Shown here: positions 17,667-27,259 of the stretch, piece after piece
Numbering within the stretch: position 1 is the stretch's first letter
Layout: each line of letters begins with the position of its first letter
NCBI GenBank assembly: GCA_001941045.1
Contig: MSHD01000044.1
Span: 1 to 58,037, forward strand
DNA: 58,037 nucleotides
Reading direction: 5' to 3'
Source: Lachnospiraceae bacterium Zagget2
GTDB lineage: Bacteria; Bacillota; Clostridia; Lachnospirales; Lachnospiraceae
The notes under the pieces: generated by a model
Seen by the model: the letters and a program-made list of their open reading frames with translations, nothing else
Told to the model about the DNA's origin: nothing
Databases searched by the model: none
Translations under genes and position numbers: made by a program

Positions 17667-18311
17667 TTATGCCTCCTTCAGCGCGGCTTTCAGATCGCCG
17701 ATGATCTTTCCGATCCGCTCCTGTTCCATCTTCATGCTGACCTGATTCACAACCATACGCGCCGATAGCGGACAGACCTCCTCGAGCACGGTGAGACCAT
17801 TTTCCCGCAGGGTCGAGCCTGTCTCAACGATATCTACGATCACCTCGGAGAGCCCGACGATCGGCGCCAGTTCGATCGAGCCGTTCAGCTTGATGATTTC
17901 AACAGTCTGATGCCTGCGGTTATAGAAATAATCCCGCGCGATATTCGGATATTTGGTCGCCACCCGGATCAGTTCCTGATGCTGCAGGTATTCCCGCGCG
18001 GATTCCGGACCGCAGACGCACATCCGGCATTTTCCGAAACCAAGATCAAGCACCTCGTACATGCGCCGTCCCTCTTCCAGAATCGTATCCTTGCCCACAA
18101 CGCCGATATCCGCCGCGCCGTATTCCACATAGGTCGGCACATCAGGCCCCTTCGCGAGAAAAAAGCGCAGTCCATGCTCCTCATTGACAAAAATCAGCTT
18201 CCGGCTGTCCGGATCCTTCATCTCCTCACAGAAGATGCCCGCCCGCTCAAAGAGCTCCATCGTCTTTTTTGCAAGGCGCCCCTTCGTGAGCGCCACTGTC
18301 AGATATCTCAT
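17667..18311 (-). CDS. hisG: ATP phosphoribosyltransferase, short form
   Basis: 214 residues from the ATG at 18311 ([17 protein letters not shown]) behind GGAGGAGCTGTG; the longer open frame overlaps hisZ. This is the short HisG that lacks the C-terminal histidine-binding regulatory domain and needs HisZ, encoded immediately upstream. PRPP-binding and core motifs are visible: [16 protein letters not shown] and the [14 protein letters not shown] loop. It catalyses the first, feedback-regulated step of histidine synthesis. One base separates it from the hisZ stop. Confidence 0.96.
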   Translation of the reverse strand: MRYLTVALTKGRLAKKTMELFERAGIFCEEMKDPDSRKLIFVNEEHGLRFFLAKGPDVPTYVEYGAADIGVVGKDTILEEGRRMYEVLDLGFGKCRMCVCGPESAREYLQHQELIRVATKYPNIARDYFYNRRHQTVEIIKLNGSIELAPIVGLSEVIVDIVETGSTLRENGLTVLEEVCPLSARMVVNQVSMKMEQERIGKIIGDLKAALKEA

Positions 18312-18312
18312 A

Positions 18313-19524
18313 TCACAGCTCCTCCTTGGCGGCTTTGCCATCCTCAAAATACAGGAAGCGTCCCGCGCCCGTCCGTCCCGCATAGGCACGATAGTCATCC
18401 AGGCTTTTTCCTTCTGCAGCGCAGAGCAGTTCCACCTCTCCTCCCTGTCCGCGCAGCTCCTTCGCAAGCGCCAGAGCTGCGGCGCGATCTTCCTCCTGAT
18501 AAACAATGAGGATGCCTGTGCGACTGCTCCGGGACACAAGTTCCTGCCGTGTAATCGCACTTAAGAGCTGGTCGGTGACAACCGCAAAGCCAACTGCCGG
18601 GGATTTCTTTCCAAAATGCTCGAGCAGCGTGTCATAGCGTCCCCCCTTTACAACCGGCTCGCCGGTTCCGTAGGTGTAGGCCTGGAACAAAATGCCCGTG
18701 TAATACTTGTATTTGCTGACAATGCCAAGGTCGAAGGACACATAGCGCTCGTAGCCGTAAAGCTTCAGAATTTCGTAAAGCTCCGCAAGACGGTCTACCG
18801 CCTGCGCACCGGCCATATTGACGGCAAGCGATTTCGCCTCCTCAAAGACTTCCGAGGTCCCGTAGAGATAAGGCAGCCGGATGAAAGCGCGCCTCACCGC
18901 GTCGTCGAGATCAAGGTTCGCCACAAATTCCTCCACGCCAAAATAGTTTTTATTGGAAATGAGTTCCCGCAGGGCAAGCTCGTCTTCTTGCCCAATACCC
19001 GCTTCCATGAGAAAACTCTTGAAATATGCGATATGCCCGACGCTCACCTGAAATTCTGTAAGCCCCGCGCTCAGCAGGGACTCAATCACAAGCGCGATGA
19101 TCTCTGCATCCGCGTCGATCGAGGCGTCGCCCATCAATTCTGCGCCCAGCTGCGTGGTCTCCTTGAGGCGCCCGCGGTAGCTCGCGCTGTTGATGAAGGT
19201 ATTTCCCATATAGCAAAGTCGGATCGGCAGATCCTCCTCGAGAAAATACTTGGACGCGGCGCGCGCGATCGACGGGGTAAAGTCCGGCCGCAGCACGAGC
19301 GTATTGCCCCCACGGTCAAAGAATTTATAAAGCTCCCTGGAAGGAACAGTGCCGACCTCGCGGCTGAACACGTCGAAAAACTCGAAAGTCGGCGTCTCAA
19401 TATCGCGATAGCCGTAACGCCGCAGCGTGTCGTGAAGCTGCTGCTGCAGGCGCAGCTTGCGGCTGCACTCTTCATTGTAAATATCGCGGACACCCTCGGG
19501 CGTATGTAAAATCTGCTGATTCAT
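18313..19524 (-). CDS. hisZ: ATP phosphoribosyltransferase regulatory subunit HisZ
   Basis: 403 residues; a catalytically inactive paralogue of histidyl-tRNA synthetase. Class II synthetase-like motifs remain ([61 protein letters not shown]), and a C-terminal HisZ-type extension follows. HisZ forms a hetero-octamer with short HisG and confers histidine feedback. First gene of the his operon, behind GAGGAG and about 70 bases from the predicted transcription start. Confidence 0.95.
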   Translation of the reverse strand: MNQQILHTPEGVRDIYNEECSRKLRLQQQLHDTLRRYGYRDIETPTFEFFDVFSREVGTVPSRELYKFFDRGGNTLVLRPDFTPSIARAASKYFLEEDLPIRLCYMGNTFINSASYRGRLKETTQLGAELMGDASIDADAEIIALVIESLLSAGLTEFQVSVGHIAYFKSFLMEAGIGQEDELALRELISNKNYFGVEEFVANLDLDDAVRRAFIRLPYLYGTSEVFEEAKSLAVNMAGAQAVDRLAELYEILKLYGYERYVSFDLGIVSKYKYYTGILFQAYTYGTGEPVVKGGRYDTLLEHFGKKSPAVGFAVVTDQLLSAITRQELVSRSSRTGILIVYQEEDRAAALALAKELRGQGGEVELLCAAEGKSLDDYRAYAGRTGAGRFLYFEDGKAAKEEL

Positions 19525-19600
19525 AATGTGACTCCTCTTTTAAGCAGGATGTGAAAGCGGATTGCTGCATGTATGTGCACAGACACAATCACCGCTCAAT

Positions 19601-19630
19601 ATTATAAGCTATCCGCTCCTCCCATGTCAA
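19601..19630 (-). promoter_or_regulatory. Promoter of the his operon
   Basis: Minus strand TTGACA (19625-19630), an 18-base spacer, TATAAT (19601-19606). The -35 lies inside the last codons of recU and the recU stop overlaps the -10 region. The 70-base leader holds an imperfect hairpin, but no T-box features are seen. Confidence 0.75.
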
Positions 19631-20165
19631 CCTGCGCCTCGGTTTCCAGGTCATAGCTGAGCGGCTTCAGATACGGCACAAGATAGCCGTCAGAACTTTC
19701 AAAAAAATACGCCGGGTCAAGTTCCTCATAAAGGAAACTCTTTCTGCCACCCTCCTGTGCACGCTTCCAGAAGATCATGAGCTGGCGGATATGGAGATAG
19801 TAAAATTTCTGTTCGGAAGTAAAATGAATGATCAGGAAAGCCTTACCGCCCTGCCGCTCAAAGTCCTCCATAAACTGAACCTGATGCTCGTGCACATTAT
19901 GCAGCGGAAAGGTGCGGACATGGCACTCCTTCGCGTCAAAACAGACCGGTATCCCCTGCACGGCTCCGATATAGTCGACCGTGCTCTTCTGGTCAAAATA
20001 AGCCAGCGTGATATGACGCTCTTCCTTATCGAAGCGGATCGGCGTGATCGGGGTCGGCACCTTCTGGATCAGCGCGAGTCCCTTCTGCCGATAACGCTCG
20101 TTTGTACGGTTGATGAGTTCCTCCAGGGCGGAGCCGCGGAGCCCTCTCGAATTCCAAGTAGCCAT
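19602..20165 (-). CDS. recU: Holliday junction resolvase RecU
   Basis: 187 residues. Starts MATWNSRGLRGSALEELINRTNERY, the RecU N-terminal signature; it has the nuclease core acidic/lysine residues (STVDYIGAVQGIPVCFDAKEC) and the characteristic HEHQVQFMEDFERQGGKAFLII block. It cleaves Holliday junctions and modulates RecA during recombination and segregation in Firmicutes. Seven bases after the pseudouridine synthase gene, probably co-transcribed; its 3' end carries the his promoter. Confidence 0.95.
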   Translation of the reverse strand: MATWNSRGLRGSALEELINRTNERYRQKGLALIQKVPTPITPIRFDKEERHITLAYFDQKSTVDYIGAVQGIPVCFDAKECHVRTFPLHNVHEHQVQFMEDFERQGGKAFLIIHFTSEQKFYYLHIRQLMIFWKRAQEGGRKSFLYEELDPAYFFESSDGYLVPYLKPLSYDLETEAQVDMGGADSL

Positions 20166-20172
20166 AATGTTT

Positions 20173-21147
20173 TTATGTCACCTTTCCGTGCATCTTCTGT
20201 AAGACTTTCCGAAAATCATGCGGAAGATCCGCCTCGAAGCTTTTCCCGGAAAGATTCTCCAAAGGCGGCTCCATCTGCGGAAATTCGATACGCCAGGCGT
20301 GGAGCAGCTGACACTTTGTGCCGTACTCTCTGTGAAATGATTCGTTTACCGCTTGATCTCCGTATTTCCCATCTCCAATGACCGGATGACCGATGGAGGC
20401 AAGATGTGCGCGGATCTGGTGCGAACGCCCTGTAACGAGATGAACCTTCAGAAGTGTCGCCCGCTCAGATACGTTCAGCGGCTCGAATTCCGTGATGATC
20501 GGAAGCGCACCATCCTGCTCTTCTGTGAAAATCTCCACGCGGTTGGAGGAGGCGTCTTTTTTCAGCCAGCCTTCCAGGCGCTGTGGGCTCTCCACTCTTC
20601 CACTCACAAGACAGAGATAATATTTTTTCAGCTCGCGGCTGCGCAGCAGCTCCGCCATGCGTTGCAGCGCAGACATCGTCTTGCCGCAGACGACGAGGCC
20701 GCTTGTGTTCCGGTCGAGACGGCTGCAGACGGAAGGACGAAAGGCCTGCTCTCCTGGACTCCACTGCCCGCTGCGGACGAGATAGCCGAGCATATACTCG
20801 TTCAGCGAGACATCCCGCGGGGAGGACTTCTGGCTCAGCATCCCGGCGGGCTTGTTGACGATGAGAATCTGCGTATCCTCATATATGATGTCCAGATGCG
20901 CTTCCGGAAAGTGTTCTTCCTCTTCGCGGCTCGCAAATTTCTCATAAGTTTCCTCCGACAGGAAGATACGTATCTCGTCGCCTGCACAGAGCCGCTCGCT
21001 GCCGTCAGCCTTCTTTCCATTCAGTGTAATATTCTTTTTGCGAAGCATTTTGTAGAGGAAGCCGGTGGATGCGCCGCCCAGACGGCTTCCGAGCAGCTTC
21101 GTGAGACGCTGCCCTGCTTCCTGTTCCTGCACAATGATCATTCTCAT
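20173..21147 (-). CDS. RluA/RluD-family 23S rRNA pseudouridine synthase
   Basis: 324 residues. An N-terminal S4-like RNA-binding domain (about 12-75, LTKLLGSRLGGASTGFLYKMLRKKNITLNG) precedes the catalytic domain. The active site SRLDRNTSGLVVCGKT contains the nucleophilic Asp; downstream LVTGRSHQIRAHLASIGHPVIGDGKYG is the family's second signature. It isomerises uridines in rRNA (RluC/D type). Exact target is uncertain from sequence alone. Upstream of recU in the same direction. Confidence 0.92.
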   Translation of the reverse strand: MRMIIVQEQEAGQRLTKLLGSRLGGASTGFLYKMLRKKNITLNGKKADGSERLCAGDEIRIFLSEETYEKFASREEEEHFPEAHLDIIYEDTQILIVNKPAGMLSQKSSPRDVSLNEYMLGYLVRSGQWSPGEQAFRPSVCSRLDRNTSGLVVCGKTMSALQRMAELLRSRELKKYYLCLVSGRVESPQRLEGWLKKDASSNRVEIFTEEQDGALPIITEFEPLNVSERATLLKVHLVTGRSHQIRAHLASIGHPVIGDGKYGDQAVNESFHREYGTKCQLLHAWRIEFPQMEPPLENLSGKSFEADLPHDFRKVLQKMHGKVT

Positions 21148-21239
21148 ACTTTACTATACCAGTCAGTCAATTATAACGATTCCATCTTCTTTGGAGGCTA
21201 TATGCCACTTGCCGGTCAGTGCACAACAAATTTCACTCT

Positions 21240-21839
21240 CTACAGCGAGATAGAGTTCAGCACCTCGCGAATGACCTCCTCCCGGCTCAATCCCGGATAA
21301 CGGTCGTCTCCCCTGAACGGCACCTCCTCCGGCATGCGCTGCGCGAGATCCCGCGCCCGCGACAGGAACGCCTTCCGATCCGTGATAATCTTCACATTCT
21401 GCTTATAGGAATTCTGTCGCAATATTTTTGTCAGATGCTCCGCGGCTGCAACCGTATCCAGCTTCGCGTCGCTGCTGTATCCGGCCAGCTCGCGCCCGGA
21501 AATAATGATGCTGTCTATATAGTAATTCTTCTCATAGGTTGTGAACACATATTCATAGACGGCGAGCCGTTCGCCTTTGGCCTCCTCCACTTCTTCGTAG
21601 AGCGTCCGGTCAATCGAGTGATAGCGCGTCGCGAGAATCGCGTGCACGGTCTGATTGCAGCCGGGGATACAGCCCACGAGAACCATCACCGTGATAATCG
21701 TGATCTGCTCACCGTTGATCAGCAGCACGGCGATATAGACCGCGATCGGGATCGACAAATAGAGCAGCGCCTTAAGCCACTCGTGCACCTTCAGTTTATT
21801 CAGATAGCCAAAGCTACCTTTCTGCAACGTATTTTTCAT
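21240..21839 (-). CDS. Conserved two-helix membrane protein, unknown
   Basis: 199 residues. Two adjacent hydrophobic segments near 22-60 (LLYLSIPIAVYIAVLL, ITIITVMVLVGCIPGCNQTV) are followed by a soluble domain of about 130 residues containing IIISGRELAGYSS and a Lys/Arg-rich tail. The soluble part has an alternating beta/helix look, reminiscent of a small nucleotide-binding or restriction-like fold, but no catalytic motif could be assigned. It follows ygiQ by three bases, so it shares its transcript. No family recognised. Confidence 0.65.
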   Translation of the reverse strand: MKNTLQKGSFGYLNKLKVHEWLKALLYLSIPIAVYIAVLLINGEQITIITVMVLVGCIPGCNQTVHAILATRYHSIDRTLYEEVEEAKGERLAVYEYVFTTYEKNYYIDSIIISGRELAGYSSDAKLDTVAAAEHLTKILRQNSYKQNVKIITDRKAFLSRARDLAQRMPEEVPFRGDDRYPGLSREEVIREVLNSISL

Positions 21840-21842
21840 TGG

Positions 21843-23720
21843 TTATTTTCGCTTCCTTCCCTGTGACACTTCCCTCCTGTTTGAAGAGTGTGAAGAACTC
21901 TGCTTCTTTTCATGCGGCCTTCCCGTCTCCGGGCGAATCAGACATTTCGGGCCGTAGCCGATCAGATCCTCGCGTCCGGCTTTTTTCAGTGCCTCCACGA
22001 CAAGCGCGCGGTTTTTCGGATTCCGGTACTGGATCAGCGCGCGCTGCATTTCCTTCTCATGCGGATCCTTCGGCACATAGACCGGCTGCATGGAGCGCGG
22101 ATCGAGCCCGGTGTAATACATGCAGGTCGAGATCGTCGAAGGCGTCGGATAGAAATCCTGCACCTGCTCCGGCATGTACCCCAGGTCGCGGCAATACTCG
22201 GCGAGCTCGACGGCCTCCTGCATGGTGCTGCCCGGATGCGAGGACATGAGATACGGCACGAGGTACTGTTTCAGGCCGAGCTTCTCGTTCATCTTCCGAT
22301 AACGGCTGCTGAACTCGCGATAGATGGACGCGGGCGGTTTGCCCAGACAGCGCAGTACCGGATCCGACACATGCTCCGGCGCAACCTTCAGCTGTCCGCT
22401 CACGTGATAGCGGCAGAGCTCCTCGAGAAAATTGCTCTTCGTATCCGCCAGTACATAGTCAAAGCGCACGCCCGAGCGGATAAAGACCCTTTTCACGCGC
22501 GGCAGGGCGCGCAGCTTTCTGAGAAGCGCGATGTAATCGCTGTGGTCGGCGATCAGATTTTTGCAGGGCTTCGGGAACAGACACTGCCGGTCCGGACAGA
22601 CCCCCTTTGTCAGCTGCTTCTCACAGGCCGGCGTGCGAAAATCCGCAGTCGGGCCACCGACATCGTGAATATAACCCTTGAAGTCTTTTTCCTGTGTCAT
22701 CCGCTCCGCCTCGCGCAGAATCGACGCATGGCTCCGCGTCTGGACGATACGCCCCTGATGAAAGGTCAGCGCACAGAAGGAACAGCCGCCGAAGCAGCCG
22801 CGGCAGCTCACGAGGCTGAACTTTACCTCGGAGAGCGCCGGTATCCCGCCTGCGGCGTCGTACATCGGATGCCACCGGCGCGTGTAGGGGAGATCATAGA
22901 CCTCGTCCATCTCCTCCTGACTCAGAGGCTCCGAGGCCGGGTTCTGCACAACGAAACAGCTTTTCGAATAGGGTTCGACCAGACGCTTCCCGCTGAAAGG
23001 ATCGGTATTGCGATACTGCGTGGCAAAGCTCTCCGCATATTTTCGCTTATCCGCATGTATTGTATCATAATCCGGGAGCAGTGAAAAGTCGCTGATTTCC
23101 TCCAACGAACGCACTTTACAGACAGTACCCGATATCCAGGTGATATCCCGCACAGGCATACCCGCGTCGAGAGCCTCCGCAATCGCTGCGATCGAGCGCT
23201 CTCCCATCCCATAGGAAATAAGATCCGCGCCGCTCTCGAGCAGGATCGATCGCCGCACGCTGTCCGACCAGTAGTCGTAGTGGGCAAGCCGCCTAAGCGA
23301 GGCCTCGACGCCGCCGATGATGATTGGTATATGCTTATATTTCTGCCGGATCAGGTTGCAGTAGACGATGACCGCGCGGTCCGGCCGCCTTCCCATCTCA
23401 CCGCCCGGCGAGTAGGCGTCCGTCTTTCGATGATGCTTCGCAACCGTATAATGGTTCACCATCGAGTCCATATTTCCGGAGCTGACGAGGAAGGCCAGCC
23501 GCGGCTCTCCAAGCTCTGTGATGCTCTCCGCACTGTGAAAATCCGGCTGTGCGAGAATACCGACCGTGTAGCCGCGCGCTTCCAGCAGACGGCTGATGAT
23601 CGCCGTGCCGAAGGAGGGATGATCCACGTAGGCGTCGCCGCTGATATAGACAAAATCAAGCTGCGCAATCCCCCGCACCGCCATATCCGCCCGGTTCACC
23701 GGAAGAAATTCAGTTTGCAT
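21843..23720 (-). CDS. YgiQ-family radical SAM protein
   Basis: 625 residues from the ATG at 23720, preferred over the ATG at 23732 because GGAGCAGGCG sits directly before it. An N-terminal cobalamin-binding-like domain (about 1-280) contains DYWSDSVRRSILLESGADLISYGMGE. The radical-SAM cluster CFGGCSFC (about 305) is followed by LTFHQGRIVQTRS, and the UPF0313 C-terminal block (YFTP-type FYPTPSTISTCMYYTGLDP) is present. Members are common but functionally unassigned. The start overlaps the RsuA-type gene by 11 bases. The last 40 residues are Lys/Arg/Ser-rich. Confidence 0.93.
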   Translation of the reverse strand: MQTEFLPVNRADMAVRGIAQLDFVYISGDAYVDHPSFGTAIISRLLEARGYTVGILAQPDFHSAESITELGEPRLAFLVSSGNMDSMVNHYTVAKHHRKTDAYSPGGEMGRRPDRAVIVYCNLIRQKYKHIPIIIGGVEASLRRLAHYDYWSDSVRRSILLESGADLISYGMGERSIAAIAEALDAGMPVRDITWISGTVCKVRSLEEISDFSLLPDYDTIHADKRKYAESFATQYRNTDPFSGKRLVEPYSKSCFVVQNPASEPLSQEEMDEVYDLPYTRRWHPMYDAAGGIPALSEVKFSLVSCRGCFGGCSFCALTFHQGRIVQTRSHASILREAERMTQEKDFKGYIHDVGGPTADFRTPACEKQLTKGVCPDRQCLFPKPCKNLIADHSDYIALLRKLRALPRVKRVFIRSGVRFDYVLADTKSNFLEELCRYHVSGQLKVAPEHVSDPVLRCLGKPPASIYREFSSRYRKMNEKLGLKQYLVPYLMSSHPGSTMQEAVELAEYCRDLGYMPEQVQDFYPTPSTISTCMYYTGLDPRSMQPVYVPKDPHEKEMQRALIQYRNPKNRALVVEALKKAGREDLIGYGPKCLIRPETGRPHEKKQSSSHSSNRREVSQGRKRK

Positions 23721-24453
23721 CGCCTGCTCCATCCCGCGTTCCTTCTTCCTTCTTTAATAGTGTGATTTCTTCTTCGCTCAGCCTGCGCCACTCTCCGGGC
23801 GCAAGGCTTTCATCCAGCGCGAGACTCCCCATCGAGAGCCGCTTGAGATAGAGTACCTCGCAGCCAAGCGCCTGGAACATTCGCTTCACCTGATGATAAC
23901 GGCCCTCGTGCAGCGTAACGAGCGCTTCGCTCTGCGCGCCGCTTTTCTGTATCTCAAGTTTCGCCGTAAGCGTCATTCGCTCGTCGCCGATGTCCAGGCC
24001 CTCCTGAAAACGCAGGATATCTGCTTCCCGCAATGTTCCCCGCACCCGCGCAAAATAGCGTTTATCCACATGGTGACGCGGAGATAAGAGGTGATGCGCG
24101 AGCGCCCCGTTGTCGGTCAGCAGAAGCAGGCCTTCTGTATCCTTGTCCAGCCTGCCGACCGGGGAAAGCTCCCGCCGCAGCTCCGCAGGGATAAGATCGA
24201 ACACCGTCCGCTCCCGCCGGTCCGACCGGGCTGTCAGCACGCCTGCGGGTTTATATAACATAAGATAGGTAAACTCCCTGTAAACGGCCTCTTTTCCACC
24301 ACAAAAAACCGTGTCGGCGTACTCGTCCACCTTCCGCTCCGGCCGCTTCTCCGGCTCGCCGTTCACGCTCACGAGTCCTTTTTTCAGGAGAGCTTTCACC
24401 TGACTGCGCGTGCCGAAGCCGGTTTCGCTTAAGAATTTATCCAGTCGCATCAT
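23710..24453 (-). CDS. RsuA-family 16S/23S rRNA pseudouridine synthase
   Basis: 247 residues. The N-terminal S4 domain (RLDKFLSETGFGTRSQVKALLKKG) is followed by the catalytic domain with KPAGVLTA and the RsuA-family active site VGRLDKDTEGLLLLTDNG. Near the end EGRYHQVKRMFQALGCEV is the second signature. Modifies a single uridine in rRNA; RsuA or RluB/E specificity cannot be decided. The start overlaps the upstream methyltransferase stop (ATGA) and the end overlaps ygiQ, so the three genes form one tightly packed operon. Confidence 0.93.
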   Translation of the reverse strand: MMRLDKFLSETGFGTRSQVKALLKKGLVSVNGEPEKRPERKVDEYADTVFCGGKEAVYREFTYLMLYKPAGVLTARSDRRERTVFDLIPAELRRELSPVGRLDKDTEGLLLLTDNGALAHHLLSPRHHVDKRYFARVRGTLREADILRFQEGLDIGDERMTLTAKLEIQKSGAQSEALVTLHEGRYHQVKRMFQALGCEVLYLKRLSMGSLALDESLAPGEWRRLSEEEITLLKKEEGTRDGAGDAN

Positions 24454-25826
24454 GCGTTCATCCTCCAGCCGGAGAAATATTTATTCCGCAGCGTACCGCG
24501 GATGAGCTTGCCCCACCCGAGCGGGTAGCCGTCCACGCAGACGAGCTGCCAGCCCTCCGGGTGCGTACTCTCATGCTCCGCGATCTCGATCGTCTCGCCC
24601 TTCAGGTAGCGGAAAATCCGCTCATCTGTTGCGGGCAGATCGATCGTGGAAGCATACTCTTCCTTCTTCAGCACCATCGCAAGCGCCTGACTCGGCTCAA
24701 AGCGCTTCTTTAAGTTCTCTCCCATGTAGAGTCCCGCGCGCAGAAAGCGCAGGCCCGGATAAGCGCCCACGCCCTCCGGCATCAGAAAGACCTTCGTGCC
24801 GCGGATCTGCAGGCGCGCGCGGTCGACCGGCATCGACACATCCTGGAGAAAATCTTCCAACTCGGCAGGCAGCTTCACCGGACGACTCTTCGGCAAGACC
24901 GCTTCCGCCCGACCCTCTCCGTCCTTTTGCAGAAGTGCCAGAAAATGTCCCTCTCCGTCGATCCGGTGCGGGAAGAGGCGGACACATTTCTCCAGCGGAT
25001 GACGGCTGTCCACCAGCGCAGGCTGCCCCGGACAGAAACCCTCGCAGGACGGGATGTCCTCCAGATGGAAATCCGGATGCCGCGTAAGGAAGCCGTCGAC
25101 GCTTCCCTCGTCCTCAAGCTGTGAGAAAGTACAGGTCGAATAGAGCATCATCCCGCCCGGGCGCAGGAGCTCCGCTGCCTGGTCGAGAATCTCGCGCTGC
25201 ATCTTCGCAAAGACCTCCGGTCCCTGCTTCTCCCAGGCCGCGATCATATGTGACTGCCTGCGGAACATGCCCTCGCCGGAGCAGGGCGCGTCGATCAGAA
25301 TCTTGTCAAAATATTCATGAAAATAGCGGTCCAGCTTATCTCCCATCTCGCTTGTCACGAGGATGTTCGGCAGGCCGAAGACCTCGAGATTCTTGAGCAG
25401 CGCCTTCGTGCGGGAGGCGCTCGCGTCGTTCGCGACGAGCAGCCCCGTATGGTTCAGCTTCGCGCCGAGCTCCGTCGCCTTTCCTCCCGGCGCCGCACAG
25501 AGGTCGAGCACGCGCTCCCCTTCCTCGACCGGCAGCACGCTGGCCGGCGTCATCGCGCTCGGTTCCTGAATGTAATAAAGTCCGGCGTAATAGTAGGGAT
25601 GCCGGGTCGGCTCGTCCTCCTCCGTGTAGTAAAAGCCATTCGGCGTCCAGGGCACCCTTTTTAAGCTGCGAAAGGGGCTGATCCGCAGGAATTCCTCTAC
25701 AGAAATCTTCGAGGTGTTGACGCGCAGGCCTCGGAAGCCCGGCTTTCCGAAGCTCGCGAGGTAATCGTCGAGCTCCGGGCCAAGGATCGTTTTCATATTT
25801 TCGATAAAACGCTGTGGCAGTTTCAT
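24450..25826 (-). CDS. RsmF/NOL1-NOP2-Sun family RNA (cytosine-5) methyltransferase
   Basis: 458 residues. N-terminal RNA-binding region; then SAM-binding DLCAAPGGKATELG (about 108), the DAPCSGEGMFRR motif (about 178, first catalytic Cys) and STCTFSQLEDE (about 240, nucleophile Cys), followed by the RsmF-type C-terminal extension with FRYLKGETI and GYPLGWGKLIRGTLRNKYF (PUA-like). It methylates cytosines in 16S rRNA or tRNA. First gene of the rsmF-rsuA-ygiQ group, with a weakly spaced AAGGA before the ATG. Confidence 0.93.
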   Translation of the reverse strand: MKLPQRFIENMKTILGPELDDYLASFGKPGFRGLRVNTSKISVEEFLRISPFRSLKRVPWTPNGFYYTEEDEPTRHPYYYAGLYYIQEPSAMTPASVLPVEEGERVLDLCAAPGGKATELGAKLNHTGLLVANDASASRTKALLKNLEVFGLPNILVTSEMGDKLDRYFHEYFDKILIDAPCSGEGMFRRQSHMIAAWEKQGPEVFAKMQREILDQAAELLRPGGMMLYSTCTFSQLEDEGSVDGFLTRHPDFHLEDIPSCEGFCPGQPALVDSRHPLEKCVRLFPHRIDGEGHFLALLQKDGEGRAEAVLPKSRPVKLPAELEDFLQDVSMPVDRARLQIRGTKVFLMPEGVGAYPGLRFLRAGLYMGENLKKRFEPSQALAMVLKKEEYASTIDLPATDERIFRYLKGETIEIAEHESTHPEGWQLVCVDGYPLGWGKLIRGTLRNKYFSGWRMNA

Positions 25827-25924
25827 TTAATTTCGTCCTTCGTATTTATTTAGTTTTTACAAAACTCTCTGCTTGACAAACACAGACAAAACCCATAAAA
25901 TAAGCTAAAAGGAAGCGGGTTCTC

Positions 25925-26463
25925 TTACTGAGTAAAGTCTTCGGACTGGAAAAGGTTTCTCGTTTCTTTTTTTATTTCCATAATATCATACAAATAAAGT
26001 TTTCCATCCTTTGCATGGCGCATCAACATTAATGCATGGAACACGTTATATCGCTCTACTTCCCCAGATTCATCATAAACCGGAAGTGCAAAACGTGAAT
26101 CATAACGATACCATCCCAATTTTGCATCCTTATTATGTTTATCTTTTTGATTTTCCTCAAATCGTTTCCCATTAGCAATTTCAATCATTTCGGGAAGTCC
26201 CTGCGATGCGTTAGCCTTTGCTTTTGCACTTCCACCTTTCAGTCTGGCTGTATAATTTGATCTGGTATATTCATCTGGCAGATCAGATCCTATGTATACA
26301 ATTTCACCTGTTTCTGCGATAGAATAAAAATCGCCAACGTACTTTTTCAGATAATTTCTACATCTTCCCAGTTTACTTTTCTTTTCCCTTTAAATAGTAT
26401 ATCATTTATCAGTACAATTTGATTACCGTTTAAATCCTTGATAATGCTCACATTTCTATCCAC
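25925..26463 (-). pseudogene. LPD3-like/MuF-C-type small protein, broken by a one-base frameshift
   Basis: An AGGAGG site precedes a GTG at 26463 that opens a frame of 39 codons (MDRNVSIIKDLNGNQIVLIN...KVNWEDVEI) ending in TGA near 26350. One missing A in the run around 26352 restores a continuous protein: the shifted frame continues LKKYVGDFYSIAETGEI, then AKAKANASQGLPEMIEIANGKRF, YRYDSRFALPVYDESGE and HALMLMRHAKDGKLYLYDIMEIKKET. The repaired product would be about 178 residues. The pattern matches the C-terminal polyvalent-protein domain LPD3 of mobile elements and phage, here as a stand-alone gene (from memory, not searched). A programmed shift or sequencing error cannot be excluded. Confidence 0.72.
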
Positions 26464-26523
26464 GGGTTCCTCCTCTCTAAACAGAAATATCCATTATACA
26501 GATGTCACATAGAAAAATGTTGG

Positions 26524-26988
26524 CTATAGATCTTCTCCGTTTTTTCTTTTCTGGTAACGCACGATGATAAACGAGAGGCCAAAAATCAAGACCAGCGCGA
26601 ATATAACCGCGAACAGGGAGACGAGCCACCCGCCGCCGGTAAGCCCTGCCGCCACGGGCATTGACAGACAGGTGAGAATGATGTCTCCGATCAGGCAGCC
26701 CATGATCAGATTACTGTCCTTCGCTCTTCCGATCAGGTTCAGAAAGACACCGATCAGCACCACGGAAAGGATGACCCATATATACAAGGGCGCGGCCATT
26801 TTCCCTGTGAACGACATGCCATGAACTTCCTCATAATCTCCGGTCATGCAGTAGATGCACAGATAGAGGTAGAGGAAGATATAAAGGAGGATGCAGAGCG
26901 CGGCCAGGATTTTATTTCGGCGTTTGAGGCCGGTTGCGGTGGCGTTCTCCTTTGAAGGGCTCTTCGCTTTTTCTGTAAATTTGCTCAT
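26524..26988 (-). CDS. Four-helix membrane protein, unknown
   Basis: 154 residues behind GAGGGAAAC. A basic N-terminus (residues 1-26) is followed by four hydrophobic segments at about 27-48, 65-86, 95-116 and 120-142, with Arg/Lys at the end. No charged residues inside the helices suggest transport. It lies at the downstream end of the defence genes, 46 bases after the DUF3791 gene. Higher GC than its neighbours, so it may belong to the chromosome rather than the island. No family recognised. Confidence 0.6.
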   Translation of the reverse strand: MSKFTEKAKSPSKENATATGLKRRNKILAALCILLYIFLYLYLCIYCMTGDYEEVHGMSFTGKMAAPLYIWVILSVVLIGVFLNLIGRAKDSNLIMGCLIGDIILTCLSMPVAAGLTGGGWLVSLFAVIFALVLIFGLSFIIVRYQKRKNGEDL

Positions 26989-27034
26989 CTATGTTTCCCT
27001 CATGTTACTCATTCTTTTTTGATATTTTGTGCTT

Positions 27035-27259
27035 TTATAAGAACCCGTTATTGTTTTCCAGATATTCGTCCTTCAGATCCTCAGCCAGATATGCGTCGCT
27101 CATACAGTGCATATCGGAAACACCGTCTTTGACAAGCTGATATACCTCCGAATGATAGAAGAAATCCAACGCCTTGTCCAGTGTCAGATCCGAAATCTCT
27201 GCAAAACGGGCGACGACCCGTGCATATTTCATCTGTAATAAAATGGGATTTGCATTCAT
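27035..27259 (-). CDS. DUF3791 protein, second copy
   Basis: 74 residues from the ATG at 27259, which overlaps the stop of the DUF3990 gene (ATGA); GGGAGCAGG precedes it, so it is preferred to the ATG 30 bases upstream. All-helical, with the DUF3791 pattern: a long first helix (LLQMKYARVVARFAEISDLTLDKALDFF) and Y-x-L-V-x-DG-V/I-SDMHCMSD. DUF3791 genes usually accompany DUF3990 genes. The first copy (27726-27965) differs substantially, so the two probably have different roles. Confidence 0.8.
   Translation of the reverse strand: MNANPILLQMKYARVVARFAEISDLTLDKALDFFYHSEVYQLVKDGVSDMHCMSDAYLAEDLKDEYLENNNGFL

Noticed and set aside
19525-19600. T-box or histidine attenuator before hisZ
   Set aside because: The leader is only about 70 bases, without specifier loop, T-box sequence, histidine-rich leader peptide or terminator/antiterminator pair.
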